From Streptomyces fumigatiscleroticus (GTDB taxonomy: Bacteria; Actinomycetota; Actinomycetes; Streptomycetales; Streptomycetaceae): a stretch of DNA of 64,000 nucleotides. Made by a program: the position numbers and the translations under genes. Shown here piece by piece: positions 63,696 to 64,000 of this stretch (within the stretch, counting starts at the first letter, position 1; the number at the start of each line of letters is the position of its first letter). The notes beneath the pieces were generated by a model that was not told the origin of the DNA, ran no database searches, and worked only from the letters and a program-made list of their open reading frames with translations. The stretch spans positions 62,001-126,000 of the forward strand of contig NZ_BMQF01000011.1 of the NCBI RefSeq assembly GCF_014647975.1. Reading direction: 5' to 3'.

Positions 63696-64000
63696 TTAAT
63701 AAGCGCTATTGAAGCTCACGATCTCCTGCTCAGTGAATCTCAAAGCAGAGTAACGGAAGCGAGCATAACCGCGCACCTTTCTCAGCCTCTCGGCAGGATC
63801 TTTCGGCAGGCCCGGACCCACCTCATCCAAATCTTTCATTAGAATCTCACCCCATGCCGGACGAGGGATGCATACTTGCAGTATCGCATTCGCCTGACGC
63901 GCCAGGTTTTTAGTGATTGCCAAGGCGGCGACTGTCTCGCGATGCCCTAGCTTCACAAAATCCTGCCCATCCTGGAAGCTCGGCGCATAGCCAGCCAGTC
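63696..64000 (-). CDS. Partial hypothetical protein of third element
   Basis: The reading frame is open to the window edge (...LAGYAPSFQDGQDFVKLGHRETVAALAITKNLAR...) and ends FTEQEIVSFNSAY. The start is outside. A GTG at 63956 is in frame but need not be used. The last 100 residues are mixed helix/strand and charged; no family recognised. Codon use is AT-richer than in the flanking chromosome. Confidence 0.65.
   Translation of the reverse strand, partial: LAGYAPSFQDGQDFVKLGHRETVAALAITKNLARQANAILQVCIPRPAWGEILMKDLDEVGPGLPKDPAERLRKVRGYARFRYSALRFTEQEIVSFNSAY

Overview
This is a high-GC actinobacterial chromosome, almost certainly Streptomyces. The evidence is the ffs–dnaX neighbourhood, the adjacent SigF/SigN-type sigma factor genes, the ANTAR and STAS regulators, the F420-type oxidoreductase, GTG/TTG starts, and integrated conjugative elements of the actinomycete (AICE, pSAM2-like) type.

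Layout. Positions 1-2303 are core chromosome: the 5' two-thirds of dnaX, the signal recognition particle RNA and tRNA-Ser(GGA). The 3' end of that tRNA gene is an occupied attachment site. A 54-57 bp copy of it is found at 2251, 23528 and 27535, which divides 2251-27588 into two tandem integrated elements. Element 1 (about 21.3 kb) looks like a complete AICE. It has an integrase next to the tRNA, an excisionase, a prim-pol replication operon with a DUF3987 partner, a cytosine methyltransferase, an FtsK-like Tra, spread proteins, a GGDEF protein, and a control block (Xre, Nudix/Pif-like, HD, tandem-domain GntR). Its cargo (17.8-23.3 kb) has lower GC: a HEPN-like protein, a TauD-like dioxygenase, a ScoMcrA-like HNH endonuclease and a ParB-like three-gene operon. 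Element 2 (about 4 kb) is a relic. It keeps a related integrase, a beheaded ImmA/IrrE peptidase gene, a lipoprotein gene and stray tRNA-like fragments.

From 27.6 to 63.1 kb the window is mostly ordinary chromosome. It contains a DUF72 gene, a CopC-CopD fusion, an iron-box-controlled acylase/N-acyltransferase pair, a HerA-like ATPase with an altered Walker A motif, upp, tadA, tRNA-Ser(CGA), sigF and sigN. After these come a MarR-controlled MFS exporter with carboxypeptidase-regulatory repeats, a YceI protein with the same repeat, two GAF-ANTAR regulators, a STAS protein, a TetR regulator, a PMT-type glycosyltransferase with a GtrB-GtrA partner, a two-component system and an amidohydrolase.

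At 63191 the 3' half of a tRNA-Arg(ACG) gene appears without its 5' half. This is the edge of a third integrated element that continues beyond the window. It begins with AT-richer sequence, integrase-arm-like repeats, tRNA-like segments and a partial gene.

The most unusual non-coding signal is a hairpin with a nearly invariant loop. It occurs four times in element 1, each time in the 5' leader of a transcription unit, with compensatory stem changes and a constant spacing to the Shine-Dalgarno sequence.
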